Below, piece by piece: positions 46,969 to 56,134 of a stretch of DNA of 64,000 nucleotides. Position 1 is the stretch's first letter. Each line of letters starts with the position of its first letter. The stretch is from Aestuariibacter sp. A3R04 (GTDB lineage: Bacteria > Pseudomonadota > Gammaproteobacteria > Enterobacterales > Alteromonadaceae), in NCBI RefSeq assembly GCF_018860805.1, contig NZ_JAHKQR010000003.1:682001-746000 (forward strand). Reading direction: 5' to 3'. The position numbers and the translations under genes are program-made. The notes under the pieces were generated by a model. The model saw only the letters and a program-made list of their open reading frames with translations. It was not told the DNA's origin and did no database searches.

Positions 46969-47916
46969 GTGAAAGCCAAAGCACTTATCATTGTAGGTAT
47001 GCACCGAAGTGGGACATCTGCTGTTTCCGGCTCTCTGGCAGAGCAGGGCGTTTTTATGGGCGATTCCTTGTATGGCCCACAAAAAGGAGTCAATGAAAAA
47101 GGCTTTTACGAAAATTCGGCACTGGTCAGGTTCAACGAGCGCTTATTCGATGTGTTAGGGTGGAGTTGGGATGACCCGCTAGCCAGTTGTCATCAAACTT
47201 TTGATATAGACGCTTTAACTCCCTGGATTGAGCGCGGTGTGGCATTAGTGAAATCAGAATATGGCAAGCATCCCTACTGGGGAATGAAAGACCCAAGAAC
47301 GTCATTGTTACTGCCATTTTGGCATGCTGTATTAGAGAAAGCTGATGTGGAACCTTTATACATTGTTATGGTTCGTCGCCCCACGGAAGTCGCAGGTTCA
47401 TTGGCTAAACGGGATGGGTTTTCTGAAGAAAAGTCCCTGATGTTATGGATGAATTACACACTGTCGAGCATGATAAATACACTGCCGGAAAACCGAGTCG
47501 TCGTATTTTTCGATGCTTTGATGCAAAACCCAGCGTCACAGATGGAGCGTGTTTTTGACGCTGCGGATATAACACCAGAGCAAAGTGGTAGCTCAAGCTT
47601 TGTTGACACTCGCTTAATCAAGCAGAAAAGTCGTTTCGAGCCTGAAAGTGAGCTTGGTAAGTTGAGTATGTCTTTATTCAACGTACTTGAACACAGTGAA
47701 AATATCTCTGCCGATGTGCAATCGCAATACGACAGCTACTGCAGCCGCCTGTCTGTGGTATTGGTTGAGCATTTAAGAAGCGTCAAACAGTCAGAAGTTT
47801 TTTATCGGCACCTGTTCTTTAAATCCTATCGCTCAATATGGTGGAAGCTGAGCTTACCAGTGAAAAAGGTGGAAGAGATGCTTAGAAAAATATTTAACAT
47901 AGAACCAAGGATCTAG
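46969..47916 (+). CDS. PAPS-dependent sulfotransferase
   Basis: A 315-residue cytoplasmic enzyme of the carbohydrate sulfotransferase superfamily. The N-terminal PAPS 5'-phosphosulfate loop is IIVGMHRSGTSAVSGSLAEQ, followed by GFYENSALVRFNERL, WGMKDPRTSLLLPFWHA and the 3'-phosphate motif VMVRRPTEVAGSLAKRDG. It starts with GTG after AAGGA. Its place between GT2 and the flippase means the repeat unit is probably sulfated before export, giving an anionic polymer as in many marine exopolysaccharides. Confidence 0.88.
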   Translation: MKAKALIIVGMHRSGTSAVSGSLAEQGVFMGDSLYGPQKGVNEKGFYENSALVRFNERLFDVLGWSWDDPLASCHQTFDIDALTPWIERGVALVKSEYGKHPYWGMKDPRTSLLLPFWHAVLEKADVEPLYIVMVRRPTEVAGSLAKRDGFSEEKSLMLWMNYTLSSMINTLPENRVVVFFDALMQNPASQMERVFDAADITPEQSGSSSFVDTRLIKQKSRFEPESELGKLSMSLFNVLEHSENISADVQSQYDSYCSRLSVVLVEHLRSVKQSEVFYRHLFFKSYRSIWWKLSLPVKKVEEMLRKIFNIEPRI

Positions 47917-47919
47917 CCC

Positions 47920-49356
47920 GTGCGCGATGAAGTAATTCGTTCACTAAAGTGGGTGGCGATTGGGAAAGCTCTTGGGCAAGCTATTCGCTGGGGAACCACT
48001 ATTTTTACCCTTCGGTTGCTGTTTCCAGAAGATTATACTGTCATTGCACTCGGATCTTTTTTCTCTGCGCTATTATGGTCGTTGAGTACTGGGGGACTGG
48101 CCTCGGCGGTTATTCGTGAACCCGATCTTACCCCGGAGAAGCAATCTCAATTTTATACTTTTATGATAATGGCCCATGTGCTTTTCTTTTTGCTGATGCA
48201 AGGGAGCGCGCCATTTATCAGCCAGTTTTATGATAACCCTGCTATAGAGGCTGTGCTTCAGGTCACTGCGTTTAATTTCCTTATCGTGCTTATTGGGTTT
48301 ATGCAGCAAACCAAAATGAATAGGGAAATGAACTTTAAAAAGCTCTCTATGGTTGATGCCTTCAGTGAGTCAGTAGGATCACTGGTTACCGTGGCGATGG
48401 CGTATGCCGATTACGGCTATTGGTCTATTGTGGTAGGTAATCTTGCATCCAGTGTCCTTAAACAGTGTAGTTATGTGGTGGTAGAAAAAAGCCGCGTAAT
48501 TCCTGCAAAAATCACTTCCAGTATTGCAGATATGGTTGTATACGCTAAAAATGCATCATTCCATGGTTTTGTGGCGCACCTTGCTACCCATATTGATATT
48601 GCAATAGCTGGCATAGTAATGTCGCAGCGCGAAGTTGGTATATATCAGTTTGCTATCGTTGTTGCAATGATACCCGCTTCAAAAGTAATGCCAATTGTCA
48701 GGCAAGTTGCTTTCCCTGCTTACGCGAAGATTCAAAACGATTCGGAAAAACAGTTACGCTATTTTTTAAAATCCCAACGAATGGCTTATCTGCTCTTCAT
48801 TCCAATATTTTGGGGGATCGCTGGTTGTGCTTCGTTGGCTGTGCCATTAGTTTTTGGCGATAAATGGGTTGAAGCGAGCACTGCAATGTTGATTTACTGC
48901 TTATCAATGCCTTTCCGCTCAGGTGAACAGATGTTTTCTCCATTGCTAAAATCTACGGGAAAGCTGAATGTACTCATAACAAATATTTTCATAACATTCG
49001 CTATCCTGACACCATGCTTTTATTTCATCGGTAAGAGTCCTGAATTGATGGCACTTGCATGGCTTATTGGGTTTACAATTTCATATACAATTACTACTGC
49101 AAGATCTTGCAAAGCTATTGGCTTGTCTATTGTTGAAAAATGGAGAAATATCACACTGCCATTTGTCGCAGGTGGCATAATGTTGGTTTTAGTGTACGCT
49201 ACTGGAGATTATCTGCAAAGCTCCGGGATATTCGAACCTGTTTCCCTTTTGATCCAAATCTTGATTGGTGCAGTTTCTTATATTGGTGTTTTAATTTGTA
49301 TTAAGCGTGAACTAGTCTTTGAATTATTGTCACTTGTAAGAGGAAAGCTAAAATAA
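47920..49356 (+). CDS. Polysaccharide flippase (Wzx/MOP, WzxC-like)
   Basis: A 478-residue integral membrane protein with about 12-14 TM segments. The N-terminal part is characteristic of WzxC-type MOP exporters (IGKALGQAIRWGTTIFTLRL, VIALGSFFSALLWSLSTGGL), and VGIYQFAIVVAMIPASKVMPIVRQVAFPAYAKIQ (about residues 245-279) is a family block. It moves the lipid-linked repeat unit across the inner membrane. It begins 3 bp after the sulfotransferase stop at GTG and closes the tightly packed rightward operon. Confidence 0.92.
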   Translation: MRDEVIRSLKWVAIGKALGQAIRWGTTIFTLRLLFPEDYTVIALGSFFSALLWSLSTGGLASAVIREPDLTPEKQSQFYTFMIMAHVLFFLLMQGSAPFISQFYDNPAIEAVLQVTAFNFLIVLIGFMQQTKMNREMNFKKLSMVDAFSESVGSLVTVAMAYADYGYWSIVVGNLASSVLKQCSYVVVEKSRVIPAKITSSIADMVVYAKNASFHGFVAHLATHIDIAIAGIVMSQREVGIYQFAIVVAMIPASKVMPIVRQVAFPAYAKIQNDSEKQLRYFLKSQRMAYLLFIPIFWGIAGCASLAVPLVFGDKWVEASTAMLIYCLSMPFRSGEQMFSPLLKSTGKLNVLITNIFITFAILTPCFYFIGKSPELMALAWLIGFTISYTITTARSCKAIGLSIVEKWRNITLPFVAGGIMLVLVYATGDYLQSSGIFEPVSLLIQILIGAVSYIGVLICIKRELVFELLSLVRGKLK

Positions 49357-49541
49357 AGCTGGAGGCGAAGAAGTTTTTGACGCGCTTGTGAAATAAATTA
49401 TTGTTATCCTGCTCGTCGGGATGATTTCTTTGTAAAGTGACTAACAGGCTTTCAATGTTCTACAGAGTTCTATCGCACGTATTAAGTTTAGAATTCCAGA
49501 AAAATCCTAAAAATTTTACACAAAGCTCCGAGGCATTTAAA

Positions 49542-51197
49542 TTGAGAAAATTCCTATGTTGTTGCTTTTTTTTACTATTTCCATTGTTACTTGCTAGCCA
49601 AGCTTTTGCTTTTAGCGAAAGCGAGCAAGAATGTAAGTTGAAAGATGTATCTATACGGAAAAATGGCAAACGCCAACAAGTGTCATTTCCAGCGACACTA
49701 GGTGCCCAATCAGGTCAGGAAATTACTTCCGCTTGTCTTTATTTTACTGGGATAGATTCGAGCTTCATTCTAACCGGGAAGGACTTTCTGGTGTCTATCA
49801 ACGATGGGGTGTTTGAACCGCCGAATAATCAGAAAGTTAAAGATGGTGATTCAATAAGGATAAAATCTTTGCCCCCCGCCATGGGGCGTAAAGATAAAAG
49901 AGTGACAATACAGTTTAAGGAAACGGCACACAAAGCCCAACTGAAAAGAAATCTCTACCAAATCGTGTGGATGATCACGGCCAGCGATAGTCCAGGTAAT
50001 ACTATTTACGATGTTGGACCCTCGCATATGTACCGTGAAATTTCTGAAGTGTTACCAAAATTGAAACCGGGTGACACTATTCGCTTACAAAAGAATGCGG
50101 TCTATCAAGGGTTTTCTGTAAAGCAAGTTTCAGGGACTGAGGAAGCGCCTATAAAATTGACCAGCAATGCCACTGAGTCATCTGAGCGACCGCGCATAGT
50201 TGGAAGAGGTGAAGGTAAAAGAGACTGGGTTATTGGTTTAACGAGATCACATTTCTGGCATATAAAAAACGTAATTCTTGAAGGTGGTGATGTGTGCTTG
50301 AGAAACGAAGCTGCGTATACTTTACTTGAAAAAGTCGTTATAAGAGATTGTCATCACGGTGTGCTGGGGACAGACCATAGTTCGGGTTCAATTACGATCC
50401 AGAACAGCGAAGTTTATGGTTCTGGGGGCAAGGTAGAAGGGAGAGCTTGGGGCCACGCTATATATATTGCTACAGACAGAGATCGCTTTCCGGGAAGCAC
50501 TTTTACGCTTAAAAATAGTTTTGTTCATGGCAATAGGGGTAATGCAGTCAAGTCCCGTGCAGAAAATACTCATATTGTTGGCAACTGGTTAGAAACCTCC
50601 ACAGAAGATCAATCACGTTATCTCATAGAGCTTATTGGTTACGATGCGTATGATGATAGTGAACCGCTTTATGGTTTAGTTGAAAATAATATTTTGGTTA
50701 ATATTGGTCAACAGCATAGTATTCGTGTGGGTGGCGATGGAACCGGGAGAAATATTGGTGCCGAGCGCTTCGCCAATAATCTGTTTGTTTTTTCTAAAAC
50801 GTTTGACGGAACCGTTTTTCGGATTTACCACGGATTAGGTGAACTTGAAGTAGAAAATAATACCTTTCTATTCGCCAACTCTAAACCCATTTTTGTAAGA
50901 GATACGCTTAGCCCTGAACAATGGACGGATAATAAGCCCGTCGTACGGATTAAATCTAATATATTGAGCCCACTGGATGTTCTGTATTACCACAACGAAG
51001 GAAGCGCCGAGCTATCCACTCCTTACTTTTCCGAAGTAGTCATAGACAATATGACGACTAATCATGTAGAAATTGACGTTAGTGATAATAACTGGCTAGA
51101 GAAGAATGTTAGTGGTAAAGATAAGGCGAGTATTAATTCTTGGCTGCCTTTTTCGTCTAGGCCAAAAGCAAACAGCTATATTGAAACGTTGAGATAA
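49542..51197 (+). CDS. Secreted right-handed beta-helix protein with one N-terminal two-Cys module
   Basis: A 551-residue exported protein. The TTG start at 49542 gives a clean signal peptide (RKFLCCCFFLLFPLLLASQA) and lies 8 nt after GAGG; the frame is open back to a GTG at 49437. Residues about 30-150 form a module with cysteines about 34 residues apart (CKLKDVSIRKNGKRQQV ... SACLYF) ending in a Trp-containing strand. From about 165 on it is a parallel beta-helix with polysaccharide-lyase/epimerase character (SGSITIQNSEVYGSGGK, GHAIYIATDRDRFPGST, GNAVKSRAE). It is paralogous to the minus-strand gene at 56135-59071. It probably acts on the exopolysaccharide; activity is unproven. Confidence 0.82.
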   Translation: MRKFLCCCFFLLFPLLLASQAFAFSESEQECKLKDVSIRKNGKRQQVSFPATLGAQSGQEITSACLYFTGIDSSFILTGKDFLVSINDGVFEPPNNQKVKDGDSIRIKSLPPAMGRKDKRVTIQFKETAHKAQLKRNLYQIVWMITASDSPGNTIYDVGPSHMYREISEVLPKLKPGDTIRLQKNAVYQGFSVKQVSGTEEAPIKLTSNATESSERPRIVGRGEGKRDWVIGLTRSHFWHIKNVILEGGDVCLRNEAAYTLLEKVVIRDCHHGVLGTDHSSGSITIQNSEVYGSGGKVEGRAWGHAIYIATDRDRFPGSTFTLKNSFVHGNRGNAVKSRAENTHIVGNWLETSTEDQSRYLIELIGYDAYDDSEPLYGLVENNILVNIGQQHSIRVGGDGTGRNIGAERFANNLFVFSKTFDGTVFRIYHGLGELEVENNTFLFANSKPIFVRDTLSPEQWTDNKPVVRIKSNILSPLDVLYYHNEGSAELSTPYFSEVVIDNMTTNHVEIDVSDNNWLEKNVSGKDKASINSWLPFSSRPKANSYIETLR

Positions 51198-51326
51198 ACG
51201 CTCGTTCAAAGATGAGGAGTCAATGGCGGGCGTTGTAAATCGTTCAGGTATACTCCTGTAGCGAAAGAGAAGGAGCAAAGTTTTGACGGCCACCATTTTA
51301 GTTCTAAATGGCTTACTCAATCCACG

Positions 51327-51353
51327 AGGCCTGAATATCAGGCCTTTAATTTA
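51327..51353 (+). terminator. Terminator of the rightward exopolysaccharide region
   Basis: AGGCCTGA (51327-51334) and TCAGGCCT (51338-51345) form an 8-bp stem with a 3-nt loop, followed by TTTAATTT. A second small dyad, AACTGA-TAT-TCAGTT (51360-51374), abuts the stop of the convergent acyltransferase. Confidence 0.75.
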
Positions 51354-51374
51354 CAGGTTAACTGATATTCAGTT

Positions 51375-53330
51375 TCAATGGGGGCGAAGGACGCTCTCAA
51401 ACACCGGTGCGACAAGCTTTGAACCTTCAACACTTAAGTGGTCTCCGTCTCTGTATAGTAAACCGTTGTCATAGTACTTACAGTATTGACCATCACAAAG
51501 AGTAGTAGCAAGCTCCAAGTAGTCAACCTGATCAAGCAGTTCTCCCATGGCGTTTTTTACTAGATACTGCGGTTCTAAATTTTGTTCGAAATACAACTTT
51601 GAAGGTGTTAAGCCAAACAATACTTTTCGCGCGAGGTAGTTTTTGACATTTATACGGGGATGGGGAACATCCTCGACAAAAACAACTTTCTTCCCGTTTT
51701 TTATTAATAGATCAATGGTTTTTCCAAGTCCTCTTAGATAAACAGTTGGGTTATTCCGTACATCAAATTCACTGTTTGTTTCGTCGACAATGAAATTATT
51801 GTTATTCTTATAACTAAAACCTGTAAAAGGTAACTCCCAAAAGCCTGCTAGAAAAATAGTCTCAACACTCTTCGTTTTAATTATCTGATTTAAAAATTTC
51901 TCTGTAACAACGACACATTCCGCTGAACCTGTCTCTTTTACACCCAGAAGGGGGCGACAACCTGGCCTTGTCATATGTAGTCCAGAGATCCCAAGATTAA
52001 GCGCAGCGGTTTCTAAAGCTGGACGCAGAGCATCGGCATGAGAATCTCCCAGTAATGCAAATGTTGGAGCCTTGTCAGCTTGCCCAAATAAGCAAGCATC
52101 GCCATTTTCTATTTGCTCTAGTGACAAAAAGTGGCAGTGTCTTTCTGAGTGAAGATATGTGTTTCCATCGGCTATTTTTACGACGACCTCTGGTAGTCTA
52201 TTTGAAAGCCCTGCGTGGTGGATAATGATGATTGCGGCTACTATAACTGGAGAAGTAAACCCAAGTGTTGTAATGAATAGGGCGGCGCGATCTTTGCCTA
52301 TTCTACGTTGACGGAATGGTGTCTCAACAAATATGTATGACCCCCATGCAAAAAGAATAGAGACCGTGACAATAAGGTAAGGAGTCCAAGCTTCGTCAAT
52401 TAAAAATTCAATGAAAACAGTTATGGGCCAGTGCCACAAATACAATGAGTAAGAAATTAAGCCTACCCAAACCAGGGGGCTGGAGCTCAGTAATTGACCC
52501 ACCCATTGCTTTTGTGACGCACCAGCATAAATTATCAAGCATGCTCCTAGCACTGGGGGAACAGCTAGTGCGCCCGGAAATACCTGTTTTTCATCAAGCA
52601 GTAATACGGTTCCTATAATCAATGCTAAACCTACTGAGCCTATTATATTGTTAGCGTGTTTTGAGCGTACTTTGGACTGCTTATTTGCAAGGTGGATTGC
52701 AAGCAAGCTTCCGGCTAAAAGTTCCCAAGCTCTTGTTGGGAGGTTATAAAACGTGAAAGAAGGTTTGAGATAAACGAGAAATACACTTAAAGCCAGAGAT
52801 ATAAAGAACCCTAACCACAATACAACGACTAAATTTAGCTTGGCTCGGAAACGATGAACAAACGCGAGTAGCAGAGGAAAAAAGAGGTAAAATTGCTCTT
52901 CTACTCCCAATGACCACATATGTAGTAGCGGGGTTGATTTCGCTTCGATGGCAAAATAGCCCATTTCACTCCAAAAAAAAATATTGGCGATAAAGAGCAG
53001 GGTTGCGAGGGTGGACTCTCCTAAATAAGAAAACTCTTCAGGGAGAAGGAGAAAATATCCAGTGAAAAGTGTAAAGGCTAGCACTACCAGTAGTGCAGGC
53101 ATAATCCGTCTTACTCTTCGCTCGTAAAACTGAACTAAGGAAAAACGGCCACTAGAAATCTCAGAATAGAGTATCGAAGTGATAAGAAAGCCTGAGATGA
53201 CGAAGAAAACATCAACACCAACAAAGCCCCCAGAAAAAAATTCAAACCCCGCATGAAAAAATACGACAGGGAGTACCGCAAGGGCCCTCAGACCGTCTAT
53301 ATCCGGTCTGTACTTAATCTCAGATGCCAT
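51375..53330 (-). CDS. OafA/YrhL-like O-acyltransferase with C-terminal SGNH domain
   Basis: A 651-residue inner-membrane protein. An acyltransferase-3 domain with about 10-11 TM helices comes first (YRPDIDGLRALAVLPVVFFH, DVFFVISGFLITSILY, RRVRRIMPALL, HMWSLGVEEQFYLFFPLLL). A periplasmic SGNH hydrolase-like domain follows from about residue 400, with the catalytic serine in LLGDSHADAL and the Asp-His pair in YRDGDHLSVEG. Such two-domain proteins move acetyl groups to sugars across the membrane, so it probably O-acetylates the polymer. It converges on the beta-helix gene. Confidence 0.93.
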   Translation of the reverse strand: MASEIKYRPDIDGLRALAVLPVVFFHAGFEFFSGGFVGVDVFFVISGFLITSILYSEISSGRFSLVQFYERRVRRIMPALLVVLAFTLFTGYFLLLPEEFSYLGESTLATLLFIANIFFWSEMGYFAIEAKSTPLLHMWSLGVEEQFYLFFPLLLAFVHRFRAKLNLVVVLWLGFFISLALSVFLVYLKPSFTFYNLPTRAWELLAGSLLAIHLANKQSKVRSKHANNIIGSVGLALIIGTVLLLDEKQVFPGALAVPPVLGACLIIYAGASQKQWVGQLLSSSPLVWVGLISYSLYLWHWPITVFIEFLIDEAWTPYLIVTVSILFAWGSYIFVETPFRQRRIGKDRAALFITTLGFTSPVIVAAIIIIHHAGLSNRLPEVVVKIADGNTYLHSERHCHFLSLEQIENGDACLFGQADKAPTFALLGDSHADALRPALETAALNLGISGLHMTRPGCRPLLGVKETGSAECVVVTEKFLNQIIKTKSVETIFLAGFWELPFTGFSYKNNNNFIVDETNSEFDVRNNPTVYLRGLGKTIDLLIKNGKKVVFVEDVPHPRINVKNYLARKVLFGLTPSKLYFEQNLEPQYLVKNAMGELLDQVDYLELATTLCDGQYCKYYDNGLLYRDGDHLSVEGSKLVAPVFESVLRPH

Positions 53331-53518
53331 GTTTTTAATTCTCCATCCATGAAAGCTTCAAGCTGGCAGCGCAATAGCGAACCAAAATAATATTACTACT
53401 GGTTATCACAAAATATTCACCCCGTGAATGCTTAATGATTAAAGCAGAATCGGCAACAATTATAATAAATGTTACCGGCTCTATCTATCGGAACAGTTGC
53501 CTTGCAAAGGCTAAATAT

Positions 53519-54475
53519 CTACAAAATGAACCTAACTCTCTTATTAGCTTCTATTATGAAATAAGAGGCTACTATGGAGAAAAGAATACATGAAAAAGTT
53601 AACATAGTCGGTTCTAGGTCTGAAAATTTTCTTAGCATAGATAGAATAAACGAGTGAATAAAAAAGATCGCAGATGAGTATAACGCGATGTTTTTACTCT
53701 TGCCTTTTATATCTATTTTTGCAAATAATATAAAAATAAACGGGCATAAAAAAAGAAGGGAAAGATAGTTGTCAAAGCCGCCTTCTCTATTTTTTTGATA
53801 AAAGTTGAAAGATGACTCAAAGAGAAGGAGTATACTTCCTATAGCGGTTATTACTACAGCACGCGTTAAAGAGAGCCTTTCGTGAATACTGTGTTTGTTA
53901 ATCAGATAACCAATACAGAAGAACGGGTAAGAAAATAGTAGTGCATTCCGGTGAAACCAGTTTATATTGAATAGCTTATCTAAGATGCTACTCTCAAAAT
54001 AATGATAATTTCCAAGATATTGAATAGCTATTCCAATCGTTGCTGAAACTAAGACAGTACTAATAAAAAGAAAGGAAGATAGGCGCTTAAATATTAGTAG
54101 AAGCACCGCTGCTCCCAGCATTCCTGATAAATACCATAGGTGATGATATCCTATTACTATATTTCTAACTAACTTTGCGATTACTGTAAAAGAGAGATTT
54201 GGTACTGAAAACCAAAAGTACGAATAAAACAACATCCAAAAAACATATAAAACAAAAACTCTTTTAAGCCAGTCAATCTGAAAATTTCGAGCTAACACTG
54301 GGTAGAAGTAAAATCCGTTAATAACTAAGAAAACAGGAACTGCGATCCTAAAGAGGCCATTCACCGAAAGATAGGAACCCAAAGAAGAGTATTCGCTTAA
54401 AAATTCCGCATGTAATCCGACAACCATGAAAGCCATAAAAAGCTTAAGAACATCTAGTGATATATTTCGATGCAT
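53519..54475 (-). CDS. Acyltransferase-3 family membrane O-acyltransferase
   Basis: A 318-residue membrane protein with about ten TM segments. It starts MHRNISLDVLKLFMAFMVVG, with HAEF supplying the family's N-terminal histidine, RIAVPVFLVINGFYFYP, and HHLWYLSGMLGAAVLLL, as in WecH-like single-domain acyltransferases. The ATG at 54475 was preferred over 54538 because family members begin just before the first helix. The gene is strikingly AT-rich compared with the rest of the window (a sampled 60-bp line is 28% GC), a sign of recent acquisition. It probably acetylates or succinylates a sugar. Confidence 0.85.
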   Translation of the reverse strand: MHRNISLDVLKLFMAFMVVGLHAEFLSEYSSLGSYLSVNGLFRIAVPVFLVINGFYFYPVLARNFQIDWLKRVFVLYVFWMLFYSYFWFSVPNLSFTVIAKLVRNIVIGYHHLWYLSGMLGAAVLLLIFKRLSSFLFISTVLVSATIGIAIQYLGNYHYFESSILDKLFNINWFHRNALLFSYPFFCIGYLINKHSIHERLSLTRAVVITAIGSILLLFESSFNFYQKNREGGFDNYLSLLFLCPFIFILFAKIDIKGKSKNIALYSSAIFFIHSFILSMLRKFSDLEPTMLTFSCILFSIVASYFIIEANKRVRFIL

Positions 54476-54704
54476 TAGTACTTTACCTTTGACAGAATCT
54501 TTATTGGCATAGCTGCTCAAATCCGCACGAAATGACAATATATGCGCTCGCAGTGTTCGAAATACTGGCTGAGGAATAACATGATTTTGACTGTTTGACG
54601 GCGGGGGATCCTTGTCGAAGAGCGACAGTATTGATAGTGTGAACGAGTCAAAATCACTTGCTGCCTAGACCGTTAGTTTTCTCTGATAATCACACTAGCA
54701 CACC

Positions 54705-55694
54705 TTAACTCAATTTTAGAAGTGACCTAAACAGCTTTAGGTATTCATTAGCAGCCACCTTCCAATCGAAGGTTTTTGCATGTTCATGCATATTCTTGAT
54801 TGCTTTCTCGTCGACCTGCATTTGCATCAGTTGTTTCATGGCATTAGAAATTGATGAAACGCTGGTTGCTGAAACTAAGGTTGCAAAGCCTCCAGCAACT
54901 TCCTGGCAAGCAGTATTTTTTGAGGTTATGACAGGACAACCAGTGGACATTGCCTCAATAATTGGTATTCCGAATCCTTCGTAAATAGATGGAAATAAAA
55001 ACGCACCTGCACCTTTATACAAGGATGCGATATCTTGTTCGCTCAGGCGCTCTCTTATTAATTTAACGCCTGGTACATTTACTTCGCGTTCACTTGATAG
55101 CTTTAAAACCAAAGGCCACCTAGAGTCTTGCGGCAAAGAACTGTAAGCCGCAATTATTCGGTCAACATTTTTTCTCGATTCATCATTAGATATATGCAGA
55201 AAGTAAGGTTCTTCTATCGGCTTATCAACGGAACGGCATTCAAAAATTTCAGTATCAACGCCATTGTAAATAACATCGATAGCATCCAATGGAACCCCTA
55301 GTTCTTCGTGAATAACACGCTTAGAGAAATTAGATACGGTAACAACTTTGGCGACATTAGTTTTACATTTTTTCCATTTTTTCTTCTTTTCAAAATTGTT
55401 GCGGATAACTTTCAGTCGGCGTAAAAAACCATTTGAATAATGTTCAGGGAACAATATTGGACCAATTCCATGTAAGGTTACAACTAATGGTTTTTTCAAT
55501 GAAAGAAGATAGTCTGCTGGAGCATGCCCACCACCAGCCCTTGGATCCCAAATCAAATCACTAAATGATAATTCGTCAGGGACGCTAGACTCCACCACAT
55601 CTACATCACTTCTGGGAAAATGCCTGATAATGTTGTCTATACAAACGTTAAAACTTTCTGGTAACTCTTTAGGTCTGTAGACACCTATTTTCAT
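54705..55694 (-). CDS. Family 4 glycosyltransferase
   Basis: A 329-residue GT-B enzyme. The acceptor-side half includes TLHGIGPILFPEHYSNG and VVTVSNFSKRVIHEELGV. The donor-side half includes NGVDTEIFECR, YFLHISNDESRKNVDRIIAAY, GAGAFLFPSIYEGFGIPIIEAM and STGCPVITSKNTACQEVAGG, with the E-x7-E pattern of retaining GT4 enzymes. The start at 55694 has GGGA 7 nt upstream. Like the adjacent acyltransferase it is AT-rich, and it may have arrived with it. The sugar is unknown; mannosyltransferase-like relatives are common. Confidence 0.9.
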   Translation of the reverse strand: MKIGVYRPKELPESFNVCIDNIIRHFPRSDVDVVESSVPDELSFSDLIWDPRAGGGHAPADYLLSLKKPLVVTLHGIGPILFPEHYSNGFLRRLKVIRNNFEKKKKWKKCKTNVAKVVTVSNFSKRVIHEELGVPLDAIDVIYNGVDTEIFECRSVDKPIEEPYFLHISNDESRKNVDRIIAAYSSLPQDSRWPLVLKLSSEREVNVPGVKLIRERLSEQDIASLYKGAGAFLFPSIYEGFGIPIIEAMSTGCPVITSKNTACQEVAGGFATLVSATSVSSISNAMKQLMQMQVDEKAIKNMHEHAKTFDWKVAANEYLKLFRSLLKLS

Positions 55695-56134
55695 AAGAAA
55701 TCCCATTCTAATATGCTATATCTTGAATCGCGCTCTTCAATATTGTTGAGCAATAATTTGAAGATTTTGACATGGAAAATAAATAATTTAGTATTTGCAA
55801 TCGCATCCCAGCTTAACCACACTCCAGAGCTCCCTGATGATTTGTAACATTCGGTTGTATCTACTGTGTTAATTTACTAAAAGCCCTAACGATTTTTACA
55901 TCCCACACATTTAGTATTAGGCAGAAGCCATAATCGTAATGTATACCATTACAAAGGCAGATAGTCGATTAAAATTGGCAAAGAAACATATCAATAGTTA
56001 TTTTTTGGAAAGAGTAAATTGGCCTATCAGGCGAGATAAGCCAATCTCAGTTCAAGTTGTATTGATCTAAAAAACAGTGTAGGCCACTTCTCCCGTATTG
56101 GCAGAGTTACCTTGGCCTACTTTCAAAAGATGTT
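55695..56134. other. AT-rich intergenic region
   Basis: These 440 bp separate two minus-strand genes. The left side should hold the promoter of the GT4 gene; the right side holds the terminator-like hairpin of the beta-helix gene (56071-56120). No ORF, transposase remnant or repeat was recognised. Confidence 0.5.
56071..56120 (-). terminator. Probable terminator of the large beta-helix gene
   Basis: GTAGGCCA (56079-56086) and TGGCCTAC (56113-56120) are perfect inverted repeats with a 26-nt loop. On the minus strand they are followed after four bases by six T. The loop is long for an intrinsic terminator, but position just past the stop codon fits. Confidence 0.55.
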
